Positions 9,111 through 16,908 of a stretch of DNA of 64,000 bases are shown one piece after another. Below the pieces are notes generated by a model, which ran no database searches, had not been told where the DNA came from, and worked only from the letters and a program-made list of their open reading frames with translations. Each line of letters starts with the position of its first letter. Positions within the stretch are counted from its first letter, which is position 1. The DNA comes from Hymenobacter setariae. GTDB taxonomy: Bacteria > Bacteroidota > Bacteroidia > Cytophagales > Hymenobacteraceae. Position numbers and translations under genes: made by a program. The DNA lies in NCBI RefSeq assembly GCF_007713685.1, contig NZ_VMRJ01000003.1:248001-312000 (forward strand), given 5' to 3'.

Positions 9111-9710
9111 TTAAGAGCCAACCCTCTTTTTGCGGATGGTACTCAGAAACTCGGGCGTCACCCCCAGGTAGGAGGCAATCTGCACATTGGATAGCCGCTG
9201 CAGGAACTGCGGATACCTTTTCAAAAAGTCGAGGTAACGCTCTTCGGCGGTGGAGCTGATAGTTTGCAGAATTCTTCGATGCGCGTTGACCAGGGCATTT
9301 TCCGTAAGGGCCCGAAAAATCCGGTTAAACGTGAGGTTGTCATCAAAGAACTTGACTTGGTCTTCCTTTCTTAATTGAAGAATGGTTGAATTTTCCAGCG
9401 CTTCTATGTACAGGCTACTCGGCTCTGCCGCGTAGAAACTGGCAATGTCTGTTATCCACCAGTTTTCAATGGCAAACTGCAGGTTATGCTCTTTGCCTTT
9501 GTCGTCTACCAGGTACATTCTAAAGCAGCCCTCCACTACAAATGTGTGGTGTTGGCATACGTCCCCTTTCTGCAGAATAAAATGCCTTCGTTTTACCTTT
9601 CGCTCCTGGAAAGCTTCTGCTACGAGAGACTTTTCTGCTTCCGTTAAGGAAATAACACGTTCGAAGTAGGCTATTAGAGCTGTTGTCGTCATTTGCCGAA
9701 TTTGCTCCAA
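9111..9710 (-). CDS. Crp/Fnr family transcriptional regulator
   Basis: The 199-residue protein has an N-terminal cyclic-nucleotide-binding-type beta roll (FILQKGDVCQHHTFVVEGCFRMY, about residues 39-61) and a C-terminal helix-turn-helix (VQIASYLGVTPEFLSTIRKKR). This is the pattern of Bacteroidota Crp/Fnr proteins that often control neighbouring redox genes. No Fnr-type cysteine cluster is seen, and the cAMP-contact arginine is not clear, so the ligand is unknown. A second Met at residue 7 (position 9692) is an equally good start. It precedes the NmrA-like gene and may regulate it. Confidence 0.88.
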   Translation of the reverse strand: MEQIRQMTTTALIAYFERVISLTEAEKSLVAEAFQERKVKRRHFILQKGDVCQHHTFVVEGCFRMYLVDDKGKEHNLQFAIENWWITDIASFYAAEPSSLYIEALENSTILQLRKEDQVKFFDDNLTFNRIFRALTENALVNAHRRILQTISSTAEERYLDFLKRYPQFLQRLSNVQIASYLGVTPEFLSTIRKKRVGS

Positions 9711-10090
9711 CTAGGAGCTAACTGAAGTCTGAGGCAGCCCGGCCAAGCGAGAGAGTAGGGTGGTGTCTTCAAGTTTTTGAAGGTGAGAACCTTGTGGGCT
9801 AGGCGGGCGAGCGTCTAATGCTGCCGCTCGTGGCTATCCTAGTCGAACGGAAGTGGCCCGTCGTATTGACGGCACTTATCGGGTTTGCCTATAGAGCGGA
9901 AATTAGCACTCTATCCTCTCTCGCCTAATCAGACCATCTCAAGCTAAGAAATGGACGTGATGGGCGTAGGCATAGCTCAAAAATAAGTCAGTACATTACC
10001 GGAATCAGGTCGTGGAAACGCGTATTTATACAACGATTTCCCCATATTTAGTGTTAAATTCTCAGCGCTGTTTTTCCGCGCTTCTATTCT
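9711..10090. other. 380-base intergenic region between divergent regulator and hflX
   Basis: No credible gene was found on either strand. It must hold the promoters of the leftward Crp-type gene and the rightward hflX. Apart from the small inverted repeat at 9767-9782 I see no hairpin, tRNA or repeat. Confidence 0.4.
9767..9782. promoter_or_regulatory. Small inverted repeat upstream of the Crp-type gene
   Basis: CTTCAA, four bases, then TTGAAG. It lies 57 bases before the regulator start and could be an operator, perhaps autoregulatory. A 6-bp match can occur by chance, so this is weak. Confidence 0.2.
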
Positions 10091-11455
10091 ATGTCTAATT
10101 CCAACTCGCCCGGCGGCAACCGCAGCGGCACCCGTCACTGGGGAGCTACTGATGCTACTCCTGCCCGCCGCGATGCCAAAACGCCCAAGCACCTGCTTAA
10201 AATAAAAACCCACGCTACGGCCAAAGAGCGCGAAACCGCCGTGCTCGTGAGCGTGCCCCCGCGTCGCCAAAACGACGCGCAGACTACTGAATACCTTGAC
10301 GAACTAGCTTTTCTGATTGAAACGGCCGGTGCCGAAGCCACCAAGCGCTTCGTGCAGAAGCTCGAAAAACCCGACATCCGCACTTACGTGGGCGAGGGCA
10401 AGCTGGCAGAGATAAAAGCCTATGTGCAGCACGAAAACAGCAGCATGGTCGTCTTCGACGATGACCTGTCGCCCTCGCAACTGCGCAACCTAGAGGCCGA
10501 GCTGAAAGTGAAAATCGTGGATAGGTCGCTGCTCATTCTCGACATTTTTGCGCTGCGGGCCAAGTCGGCCACCTCGCGCACGCAGGTCGAGCTGGCGCAG
10601 TACCAATACCTGTTGCCGCGCCTGACGGGCCTCTGGACCCACTTGGACAAGCAGCGTGGTGGTGTGGGCATGAAAGGCCCAGGTGAGACCGAAATCGAGA
10701 CCGACCGCCGGATAGTGCGCGACCGCATTGCTTTCCTCAAGGAAAAGCTCGAAGACCTAGACAAGCAGGCTGTGACGCAGCGCAAAACCCGTAGCAATAC
10801 CATCCGGGTGGCGCTAGTGGGCTACACCAACGTGGGCAAGAGCACCATAATGAACTTGCTCGGTAAGGCCGAAGTCTTTGCTGAGAACAAGCTCTTTGCC
10901 ACCGTCGATGCCACGACCCGCAAGGTGGTGCTCGACAACCACGTGCCCTTCCTGCTTTCCGACACCGTAGGGTTCATTCGCAAGCTGCCCACCAAGCTTA
11001 TTGAGAGTTTTAAGAGCACGCTCGATGAGATTCGTGAAGCCGACCTGCTGATTCACGTGGTGGATATTTCGCACCCAGCTTTCGAGGAGCACATTGAAGT
11101 TGTGAATGAAACGCTCCGCGAAATTGGCGCTTCGGACAAGCCTTCCTTGTTGGTCTTTAATAAAATAGACCAGTACAAGCCCGATGCCGACCCGATGCCG
11201 AATTTCGGTGACGACGACCCGGACCAGGAGTTTCCAACCGACTTTGAAGAAGCCGCGCCACGCCCGCCGCTCGAGCAGTTGCAGGAAACTTACATGGCCC
11301 GCCTGCACGACCCAGTAGTATTCATTTCGGCGCAGCAAAAGGATAATATCGAGGCCCTGCGCGAGCTGCTGGGCCGCAAAGTAGCCGAGCTGTACCAAGT
11401 GCGCTACCCCTACAGCAACCAGCAGTACGGCCAGTACGACGCCGTAGCAGAGTAG
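10091..11455 (+). CDS. hflX: Ribosome-associated GTPase HflX
   Basis: HflX binds the 50S subunit and splits or rescues stalled ribosomes under stress. The protein has the N-terminal HflX domain (ETAGAEATKRFVQKLEKPDIRTYVG-like region, split glycine-rich GGVGMKGPGETEIETDRR at about residues 192-209) and a coiled stretch. The G domain follows: G1 GYTNVGKST near 245, G3 DTVGF near 292, G4 NKID near 355. Length is 454 residues, slightly long: residues 1-55 form a basic, low-complexity extension, and an acidic insert (DADPMPNFGDDDPDQEF) sits after G4. The gene is followed by its own terminator. Confidence 0.96.
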   Translation: MSNSNSPGGNRSGTRHWGATDATPARRDAKTPKHLLKIKTHATAKERETAVLVSVPPRRQNDAQTTEYLDELAFLIETAGAEATKRFVQKLEKPDIRTYVGEGKLAEIKAYVQHENSSMVVFDDDLSPSQLRNLEAELKVKIVDRSLLILDIFALRAKSATSRTQVELAQYQYLLPRLTGLWTHLDKQRGGVGMKGPGETEIETDRRIVRDRIAFLKEKLEDLDKQAVTQRKTRSNTIRVALVGYTNVGKSTIMNLLGKAEVFAENKLFATVDATTRKVVLDNHVPFLLSDTVGFIRKLPTKLIESFKSTLDEIREADLLIHVVDISHPAFEEHIEVVNETLREIGASDKPSLLVFNKIDQYKPDADPMPNFGDDDPDQEFPTDFEEAAPRPPLEQLQETYMARLHDPVVFISAQQKDNIEALRELLGRKVAELYQVRYPYSNQQYGQYDAVAE

Positions 11456-11470
11456 CCAATAGCAGTTAGG

Positions 11471-11506
11471 AAAAGCGGCCGGGGCGCATGTCCCGGCCGC
11501 TTTTTT
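11471..11506 (+). terminator. Rho-independent terminator of hflX
   Basis: A 13-bp GC-rich stem (11471-11483 with 11492-11504), 8-base loop, then TTTTTT. It starts 16 bases after the hflX stop. Confidence 0.9.
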
Positions 11507-11531
11507 GTGCGCCTAGGTTGACCTTTGTCGC

Positions 11532-12869
11532 ATGCACACCCTCGACCAGCTGCGCGCCGGGCAGCTAACGGGCGCCACGCGCCTCGACCTGTCGGCCGGC
11601 CTTACTGAGTTTCCCCGCGAAATATTCGACCTAGCCGACTCGCTCGAAATCCTCAATCTCTCCGGCAATGCGCTGTCGGCGCTACCCGACGACCTGCCCC
11701 GCCTGCGCAAGCTGCGCGTGCTGTTCTGTTCCGATAATCAGTTTACGACCGTACCCGAGGTGCTGGGCCAGTGCCCGCAGCTGAGTATGATAGGCTTCAA
11801 GGCCAATCAGATACGCACGCTGCCGGGTGCGGCCCTACTGCCCCAACTGCGCTGGCTCATTCTTACCGACAACCAGCTAGCCGAGCTGCCGCCCGAAATC
11901 GGTGACTGCCCGCAGCTCGAAAAGCTGATGCTAGCCGGCAACCAGCTTACTACGCTGCCCGCCACGCTGGCCCGCTGCACCAACCTAGGGCTGCTGCGCA
12001 TCGCGGCCAACCAACTCACCGAACTGCCAGCTTGGCTGCTAACCATGCCCAGCCTGAGCTGGCTAGCCTACGCTGGCAATCCCTTCTCGGCGGCGGCCGA
12101 GGCGGCAGTGGTGGCCCGGCACCCCATCGCTAGTATTTCGTGGGCGCAGCTGCGTATCGAGCAGCAATTAGGTGAGGGCGCGTCGGGTGTCATCTACCGG
12201 GCCGGGTGGCACCGTGGTGCGGCTGTGCCCACCGAGGTGGCCGTCAAGCTTTTCAAGGGTACCGTTACCAGCGATGGCTTGCCACGCAGCGAGATGGCCG
12301 CCTGCATCAGTGCCGGGGCGCACCCCAATCTGATTGCGGTGAAAGGGAAAATCGCCGAGCATCCGGCTGGGGCCGAAGGGCTGGTGCTGGAGCTCATTAA
12401 CCCCGCTTTTCGCAACCTAGGGGACCCGCCCAGCTTAGCCTCTTGCACCCGCGACGTATACGCGCCCGGCACCGTGTATAGCCTGCGGGCCGCCTGGCAG
12501 ATTGCCCTAGGTATTGCGGGCGCCGCCGCGCACCTGCACACGCAGGGCATCATGCACGGCGACTTGTACGCCCATAATATCTTGTATACCGAGGCCGGTG
12601 AAGCACTGTTGGGCGACTTTGGCGCCGCCTGCTTCTTCGACCCCGCCGACCTAGGCCGGGCCCAAGCCTTGCAGCGCTTAGAAGTGCGTGCCTTCGCGTG
12701 CTTGCTCGATGACCTGCTGACGCATTGCCCCGAAGCCGCTGCCACGCCGGCTGTGCAGCAGGCTTGGCAGCAGCTTCAGCACCGTTGCGCCCAGCCCGAA
12801 GTAGCAGTGCGGCCCCTGTTTGATGAGGTGGTGCAAGAGCTAACCAACTGGGCGAAACTGCTAGCATAA
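11532..12869 (+). CDS. Leucine-rich-repeat protein kinase (cytoplasmic)
   Basis: Residues 10-185 hold about seven 22-23-residue leucine-rich repeats of the LxxLxLxxNxLxxLP type. Residues 205-440 are a Ser/Thr/Tyr-kinase-like domain: glycine loop LGEGASGVIY (213-222), the VAVK lysine (Lys239), catalytic loop HGDLYAHN (Asp344, Asn349) and DFG (362-364). All core catalytic residues are present, so activity is likely. The activation segment is very short, with no clear APE motif, and the HRD arginine is Gly. There is no signal peptide or membrane helix, so the protein should act in the cytosol, with the repeats selecting the partner. The gene is monocistronic, 76 bases after hflX, with its own terminator. 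Target unknown. Confidence 0.9.
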   Translation: MHTLDQLRAGQLTGATRLDLSAGLTEFPREIFDLADSLEILNLSGNALSALPDDLPRLRKLRVLFCSDNQFTTVPEVLGQCPQLSMIGFKANQIRTLPGAALLPQLRWLILTDNQLAELPPEIGDCPQLEKLMLAGNQLTTLPATLARCTNLGLLRIAANQLTELPAWLLTMPSLSWLAYAGNPFSAAAEAAVVARHPIASISWAQLRIEQQLGEGASGVIYRAGWHRGAAVPTEVAVKLFKGTVTSDGLPRSEMAACISAGAHPNLIAVKGKIAEHPAGAEGLVLELINPAFRNLGDPPSLASCTRDVYAPGTVYSLRAAWQIALGIAGAAAHLHTQGIMHGDLYAHNILYTEAGEALLGDFGAACFFDPADLGRAQALQRLEVRAFACLLDDLLTHCPEAAATPAVQQAWQQLQHRCAQPEVAVRPLFDEVVQELTNWAKLLA

Positions 12870-12898
12870 TCGCACTAGAGCCCGTACCCCGTATGCCT

Positions 12899-12928
12899 AA
12901 AAAACCGACCTCCTAGGGTCGGTTTTTT
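12899..12928. terminator. Rho-independent terminator of the LRR kinase gene
   Basis: AAAAAACCGACC (12899-12910) pairs exactly with GGTCGGTTTTTT (12917-12928) around the loop TCCTAG. Confidence 0.9.
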
Positions 12929-13101
12929 AGTTAGAACAGGTGACCAGTAGCTGCCGGTTTTAGGAGATTTCCTGATTAATTTTTGAAGACTCGTTTTTTG
13001 CAAATGGTAAAAGATGAGTTTAGGATAAGTGGACTGAGATTGAGGGCGAAAAGGTTGGATAGACCCGTAGTTAGGGTGGTGATAAAATCAATTTTTTTCG
13101 A

Positions 13102-13109
13102 TAGGTTTG
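13102..13109 (+). promoter_or_regulatory. Candidate -7 promoter element (TAGGTTTG)
   Basis: Matches the Bacteroidota TAnnTTTG consensus, 38 bases before the metalloprotease ATG. A well-spaced TTG -33 element is not obvious. Confidence 0.4.
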
Positions 13110-13146
13110 GATTATATCCTTTCCATTTTCCTCAACCTGTTTACAC

Positions 13147-14889
13147 ATGAAGAAACTCGTTTACTCACTCTTGTCGGGGCTTGCTGTTTTGGGCCTAGCT
13201 AGGCCCGCTGCCCAGGCGCAGCAAATGCCAGCGCAGCGGCAGTGCGCTACCATGGAAGTACTGGCCGCCCAGCTCGCCGCCGACCCCAGCTACGGCGCTC
13301 GTCTGCAAGCCATCGACCAGCAGGCCAGCGTGTATGCCAAGCAAAAAGCGGCTAATCCCACGCAGCGCACATCGTCGGACATCATCGTGACTATTCCGGT
13401 AGTGGTGCACGTGCTCTACAACACGACCGCCCAAAACATTAGCGATGCCCAGGTGCAGTCGCAGATTGACGTGCTCAACGCCGATTTTCACCGCAAGAAT
13501 GCTGACCTCAGCAAGGTGCCTGCCGCCTTCACCAGCCTCATCGGCGATGCGGGCGTGCAGTTTGTGCTAGCCAAGCGCGACCCCAACGGTAACGCCACCA
13601 CCGGCATTGTGCATAAGAGCACCACCGCCACCAGCTTCGATAGTAGCGACAAGATGAAGTTCAGCAGCAGCGGCGGCGACGACGCTTGGCCCGCGGCGTC
13701 GTACCTCAACCTCTGGAGCTGCAACCTAGGCGGCGGCTTGCTGGGCTACGCGCAGTTTCCGGGCGGCGCGGCGGCCACCGATGGCGTGGCCATTCTGTAT
13801 TCGGCTTTCGGTAACGGTGGCTCGGCCGTGGCGCCCTACAACCTAGGGCGCACCGCTACCCACGAAGTGGGCCACTGGCTAAACCTGCGCCACATTTGGG
13901 GCGATGCCCGCTGCGGCAACGACCAAGTAGGCGACACGCCCACCCAGCAAACCAGCAACTACGGCTGCCCCACCTTCCCGCACGTGACGTGCTCGAATGG
14001 CGCCAGCGGCGACATGTTCATGAACTACATGGACTACACCGACGACGGCTGCATGCAAATGTTTTCGAGCGGCCAGGGCGACCGCATGGATGCGCTCTTC
14101 GCTACCGGCGGCTCGCGCGCCTCGCTGCTTAGCTCGCAGGGCGGGCTGGCGCCGGGCACCAGCCCCACGCCTACTCCCACACCAACTACCCCCACGTATT
14201 GTGCTAGCCAAGGCACTGCTGCCAGCCAGTACATCGACTACGTGAAGCTGGGCAGCATCAGCCGCACGAGCGGCAACGACGGTGGCTATTATAATGGTAC
14301 TGCGCTGAGCACCAGCGTAGCCACGGGCTCGAGCCAGACCATCAGCTTCTCGGCTGGGTTCGCCAATAAAGCCTCTACCGTCTACTTCGACGTGTATGCC
14401 GACTGGAACCAAGATGGCAGCTTTGACGATGCGGGCGAAACCCTCGTAGCGGCTGCTGGCAGCTCTAGCAAAACCACGCGCAGTGCCACCTTCGCGGTGC
14501 CCGCTACCGCTATGGCCGGCACCACCCGCCTGCGCGTAGTGATGAGCACGAGCAGCGCCACCACCAGCTGCGGCACCTATAGCGCCGGCGAAACCGAAGA
14601 CTACACCCTCACCGTGACCGGCGGTGCGACCGCCCGCCTAGGTACCCCCTCCGACCACTACACCATCTACCCCAACCCGGCCACCGACATGCTCACCATC
14701 GAGCGCCCAGCCTCGGCCGATGCCAGCCTGCCGCTGCGCGTGCACGTGTATGACCTGCGCGGCGCTGAGGTAGCCGACCTGCCGCTCACCAACGACCAAC
14801 TGCGCGTGAGCACCCTGCGCCAGGGCGTGTACCTGCTCACCGTGAGCGATGGCACCACCACCTCGCACCAGCGCTTTGTGAAGCAATAA
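13147..14889 (+). CDS. Secreted M43-type zinc metalloprotease with GEVED domain and T9SS signal
   Basis: A pappalysin/cytophagalysin-like protease. Signal peptide at residues 1-24 (ending AAQAQ). The catalytic domain lies at about 78-330 with the zinc motif HEVGHWLNLRH (His239, Glu240, His243, His249) and the Met-turn MNYMDY followed by CMQMFSSGQ. Next come a Pro/Thr-rich linker (341-348), a GEVED-type beta-sandwich with DVYADWNQDGSFDDAGE and ending GETEDYTLTV (about 350-490), and a C-terminal type IX sorting domain (IYPNPATDMLTIE to the end). It should be exported across both membranes and act on proteins outside the cell. Length (580) is typical. The gene stands alone, with a terminator behind it. 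Confidence 0.95.
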   Translation: MKKLVYSLLSGLAVLGLARPAAQAQQMPAQRQCATMEVLAAQLAADPSYGARLQAIDQQASVYAKQKAANPTQRTSSDIIVTIPVVVHVLYNTTAQNISDAQVQSQIDVLNADFHRKNADLSKVPAAFTSLIGDAGVQFVLAKRDPNGNATTGIVHKSTTATSFDSSDKMKFSSSGGDDAWPAASYLNLWSCNLGGGLLGYAQFPGGAAATDGVAILYSAFGNGGSAVAPYNLGRTATHEVGHWLNLRHIWGDARCGNDQVGDTPTQQTSNYGCPTFPHVTCSNGASGDMFMNYMDYTDDGCMQMFSSGQGDRMDALFATGGSRASLLSSQGGLAPGTSPTPTPTPTTPTYCASQGTAASQYIDYVKLGSISRTSGNDGGYYNGTALSTSVATGSSQTISFSAGFANKASTVYFDVYADWNQDGSFDDAGETLVAAAGSSSKTTRSATFAVPATAMAGTTRLRVVMSTSSATTSCGTYSAGETEDYTLTVTGGATARLGTPSDHYTIYPNPATDMLTIERPASADASLPLRVHVYDLRGAEVADLPLTNDQLRVSTLRQGVYLLTVSDGTTTSHQRFVKQ

Positions 14890-14911
14890 ACAACTTGCTG
14901 CCTAGCCCACG

Positions 14912-14944
14912 AAAAAGGCCTGCCACATATGGCAGGCCTTTTTT
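14912..14944. terminator. Bidirectional Rho-independent terminator
   Basis: AAAAAGGCCTGCCA (14912-14925) pairs with TGGCAGGCCTTTTT (14930-14943), loop CATA. It serves the protease gene and the convergent thioredoxin gene. Confidence 0.9.
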
Positions 14945-14975
14945 GATGACAAAATAGCTAGGAAAGCACCGCTAG

Positions 14976-16193
14976 TTAGGGCGTTGTAGTGGGCAGCTTG
15001 GCGGCCAGGGTTTTGCCTAGGTCCTCGCCGCGCACATTCTTAGCCACAATGCGGCCGTCGGGGCCTACCAGGAAGTTTTGAGGAATAGCCTGGATGCCGT
15101 AGAGCTGGGCCGCTTCGTTTTTCCAAAACTTAAGGTCCGATACCTGCGTCCAAGTCAAGTGGTCTGCCTCGATGGCTTTAACCCATGCATCACGGCCGCT
15201 TTCGCGGTCAAGTGACACGCCCAGCACCGTGAAATTGCGGGTTTTATACTGGTTGTAATTGGCCACCACGTTGGGGTTTTCTTGGCGGCAGGGGCCGCAC
15301 CAGCTCGCCCAAAAATCAACCAACACATACTTGCCCCGAAAGTCAGACAGCTTCACTGGCTTACCATTCACGTCGTTTTGGGTGAAGTCGGGGGCTGGGG
15401 CGCCCACGGCCGTAAGCTTGGCTGAGGCCAACCTAGTGGCAAAGTTTTGGCCCGGTGCGCTGTTGCGCACGGCCGGCGCCAAAGCCACAAAAAGCGGCTC
15501 GGCCGTGGCTGGGTCGATGGCGTAGCCTGCGTAGCGCTCAAGCGCTGTCAGGCTCACGATGCTCTGCGGCGTGGCTTTGATGAAGCGAGCCAGTACCAGT
15601 TTCTGAGCTTCCTGAATGGCTTCGTACTGCTTTTCAAGCCCTTCATCAAACGCCTTATCCTGGCGCTGCTCGGGGGTAGCTTTCTGGTAGCCAGCCATGA
15701 GCTTAGCTATTTGGGCATCGGTGGGTTTTAGGTCAGCCGTCAGTCGGGCGTTATCGGCGTTGAGCGGGGTACCTAGGGCAGTGGCGTGGGGCAGCGAGTC
15801 GGGGCTGCTCACTTTCACCGTGCCCGGCTCTAGGTACACCTGCAGCGGCTGAGGCATGCGCTGGCCCCGCTGGGGGTGCCGAAAGCTTGGTAGCTGCTTG
15901 GGCGCAATGACGAACAGCCCCGCTATCGTACCAGCCGGCGCCTTGCCCCGAAACATAAACTTGCCACCCTTGACCTGCGCCGAATCGGGCTTGCCGTTGG
16001 GTCTATCGTAAAATAGATAGGCCATGCCCGTGGCCGGGCTGCGCAGCTGGCCCTGCACCGTGTAGGGTGCCAACTGCTGCGGGCTAGCTGCTACAATATA
16101 GGGTGGTGGCGGAGGAGGCGGTGCCTGGCCCCAAGCCAGGGCGGGGCCGAGCATGGCTAGCGCGGCACCGGTCGAGCGGAAGTAGGTTTTCAT
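14976..16193 (-). CDS. TlpA-type thioredoxin-like protein with DUF4369-like N-terminal domain
   Basis: An exported 405-residue disulfide oxidoreductase. Signal peptide at residues 1-23 and a proline run at 25-31. A DUF4369-like beta domain (about 45-130) carries QLRSPATGMAYLFYDRPNG, a helical middle follows, and a TlpA/ResA-type thioredoxin domain occupies 265-405. The active site is CGPC (Cys299, Cys302) in FWASWCGPCRQENP, and a cis-proline lies in IQAIPQNFLVGPDGRI. Such proteins reduce disulfides in the periplasm, for instance in cytochrome c maturation, but many Bacteroidota paralogues have unknown clients. Monocistronic. Confidence 0.92.
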   Translation of the reverse strand: MKTYFRSTGAALAMLGPALAWGQAPPPPPPPYIVAASPQQLAPYTVQGQLRSPATGMAYLFYDRPNGKPDSAQVKGGKFMFRGKAPAGTIAGLFVIAPKQLPSFRHPQRGQRMPQPLQVYLEPGTVKVSSPDSLPHATALGTPLNADNARLTADLKPTDAQIAKLMAGYQKATPEQRQDKAFDEGLEKQYEAIQEAQKLVLARFIKATPQSIVSLTALERYAGYAIDPATAEPLFVALAPAVRNSAPGQNFATRLASAKLTAVGAPAPDFTQNDVNGKPVKLSDFRGKYVLVDFWASWCGPCRQENPNVVANYNQYKTRNFTVLGVSLDRESGRDAWVKAIEADHLTWTQVSDLKFWKNEAAQLYGIQAIPQNFLVGPDGRIVAKNVRGEDLGKTLAAKLPTTTP

Positions 16194-16264
16194 GCTAACA
16201 ATGTACAGCCTAGGCGCTTAATTTTTGGCGGGCTGGTTTATCTGTCGTTGCCTAGCTTCGTGCC

Positions 16265-16762
16265 ATGAAAACCCTGTACCTAATGCGCCATGCCAAGTCG
16301 AGCTGGAGCTTTGATGAGCTAAGTGACCGCGAGCGCCCCCTCAACGACCGGGGCCGCGACGATGCCCCCCGCATCGGCCAGGCCCTGGCCAAGCGCCAGA
16401 TTACGCCCGACGTTTTCGTGAGTTCGCCAGCCGTGCGTGCCCTCAGCACGGCCGTGCTCGTGGCGCGCGAGGTCGATTATCCGCACGATAAAATTCAGGT
16501 GGAGCCCGCCCTGTATGAGGCCGACCTCGACACGGTGGTGGCCGTTATCCGGGAGCTACCCGATGAGGCTAACTCGGCGCTGCTCACCGGCCACAACCCC
16601 ACCTTTACCGACGTGGCCAACTACCTCTCACCCTCGCCTCTCAGCGGCGAAATGCCTACGGCCGGCCTCATGTGCCTGCGCTTTCTGGTCGACCACTGGG
16701 CCGAGATAGGGCCGGCCAATGCCGAGTTCTACTTCTACGAATACCCGAAGAACGTAAGCTAG
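16265..16762 (+). CDS. SixA-like histidine phosphatase
   Basis: A 165-residue branch-2 histidine phosphatase of the SixA type, which removes phosphate from phosphohistidine domains or small phosphate esters. The signature LMRHAKSSW (catalytic His9) is at the start, followed by SSPAVRALSTA (second Arg) and GHNPTFTDVANYL with the second catalytic His. No signal peptide. It sits 146 bases upstream of polyphosphate kinase on the same strand. The pairing suggests a shared link to phosphate handling, although the substrate cannot be read from sequence. Confidence 0.9.
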   Translation: MKTLYLMRHAKSSWSFDELSDRERPLNDRGRDDAPRIGQALAKRQITPDVFVSSPAVRALSTAVLVAREVDYPHDKIQVEPALYEADLDTVVAVIRELPDEANSALLTGHNPTFTDVANYLSPSPLSGEMPTAGLMCLRFLVDHWAEIGPANAEFYFYEYPKNVS

Positions 16763-16908
16763 GGCGGCGCCTAGGTGTGAATTTTAAGTTAGGAGTAGGG
16801 CCTAGTCGCAAGTTGGGCTGCTGCTAGGCCCAAAAATTGCGTACAAGGCACGCCGACGTAGTGAGGAGCTAATTCGGCCTGGTACATTCTACCTTCTCCT
16901 AACTCCTG

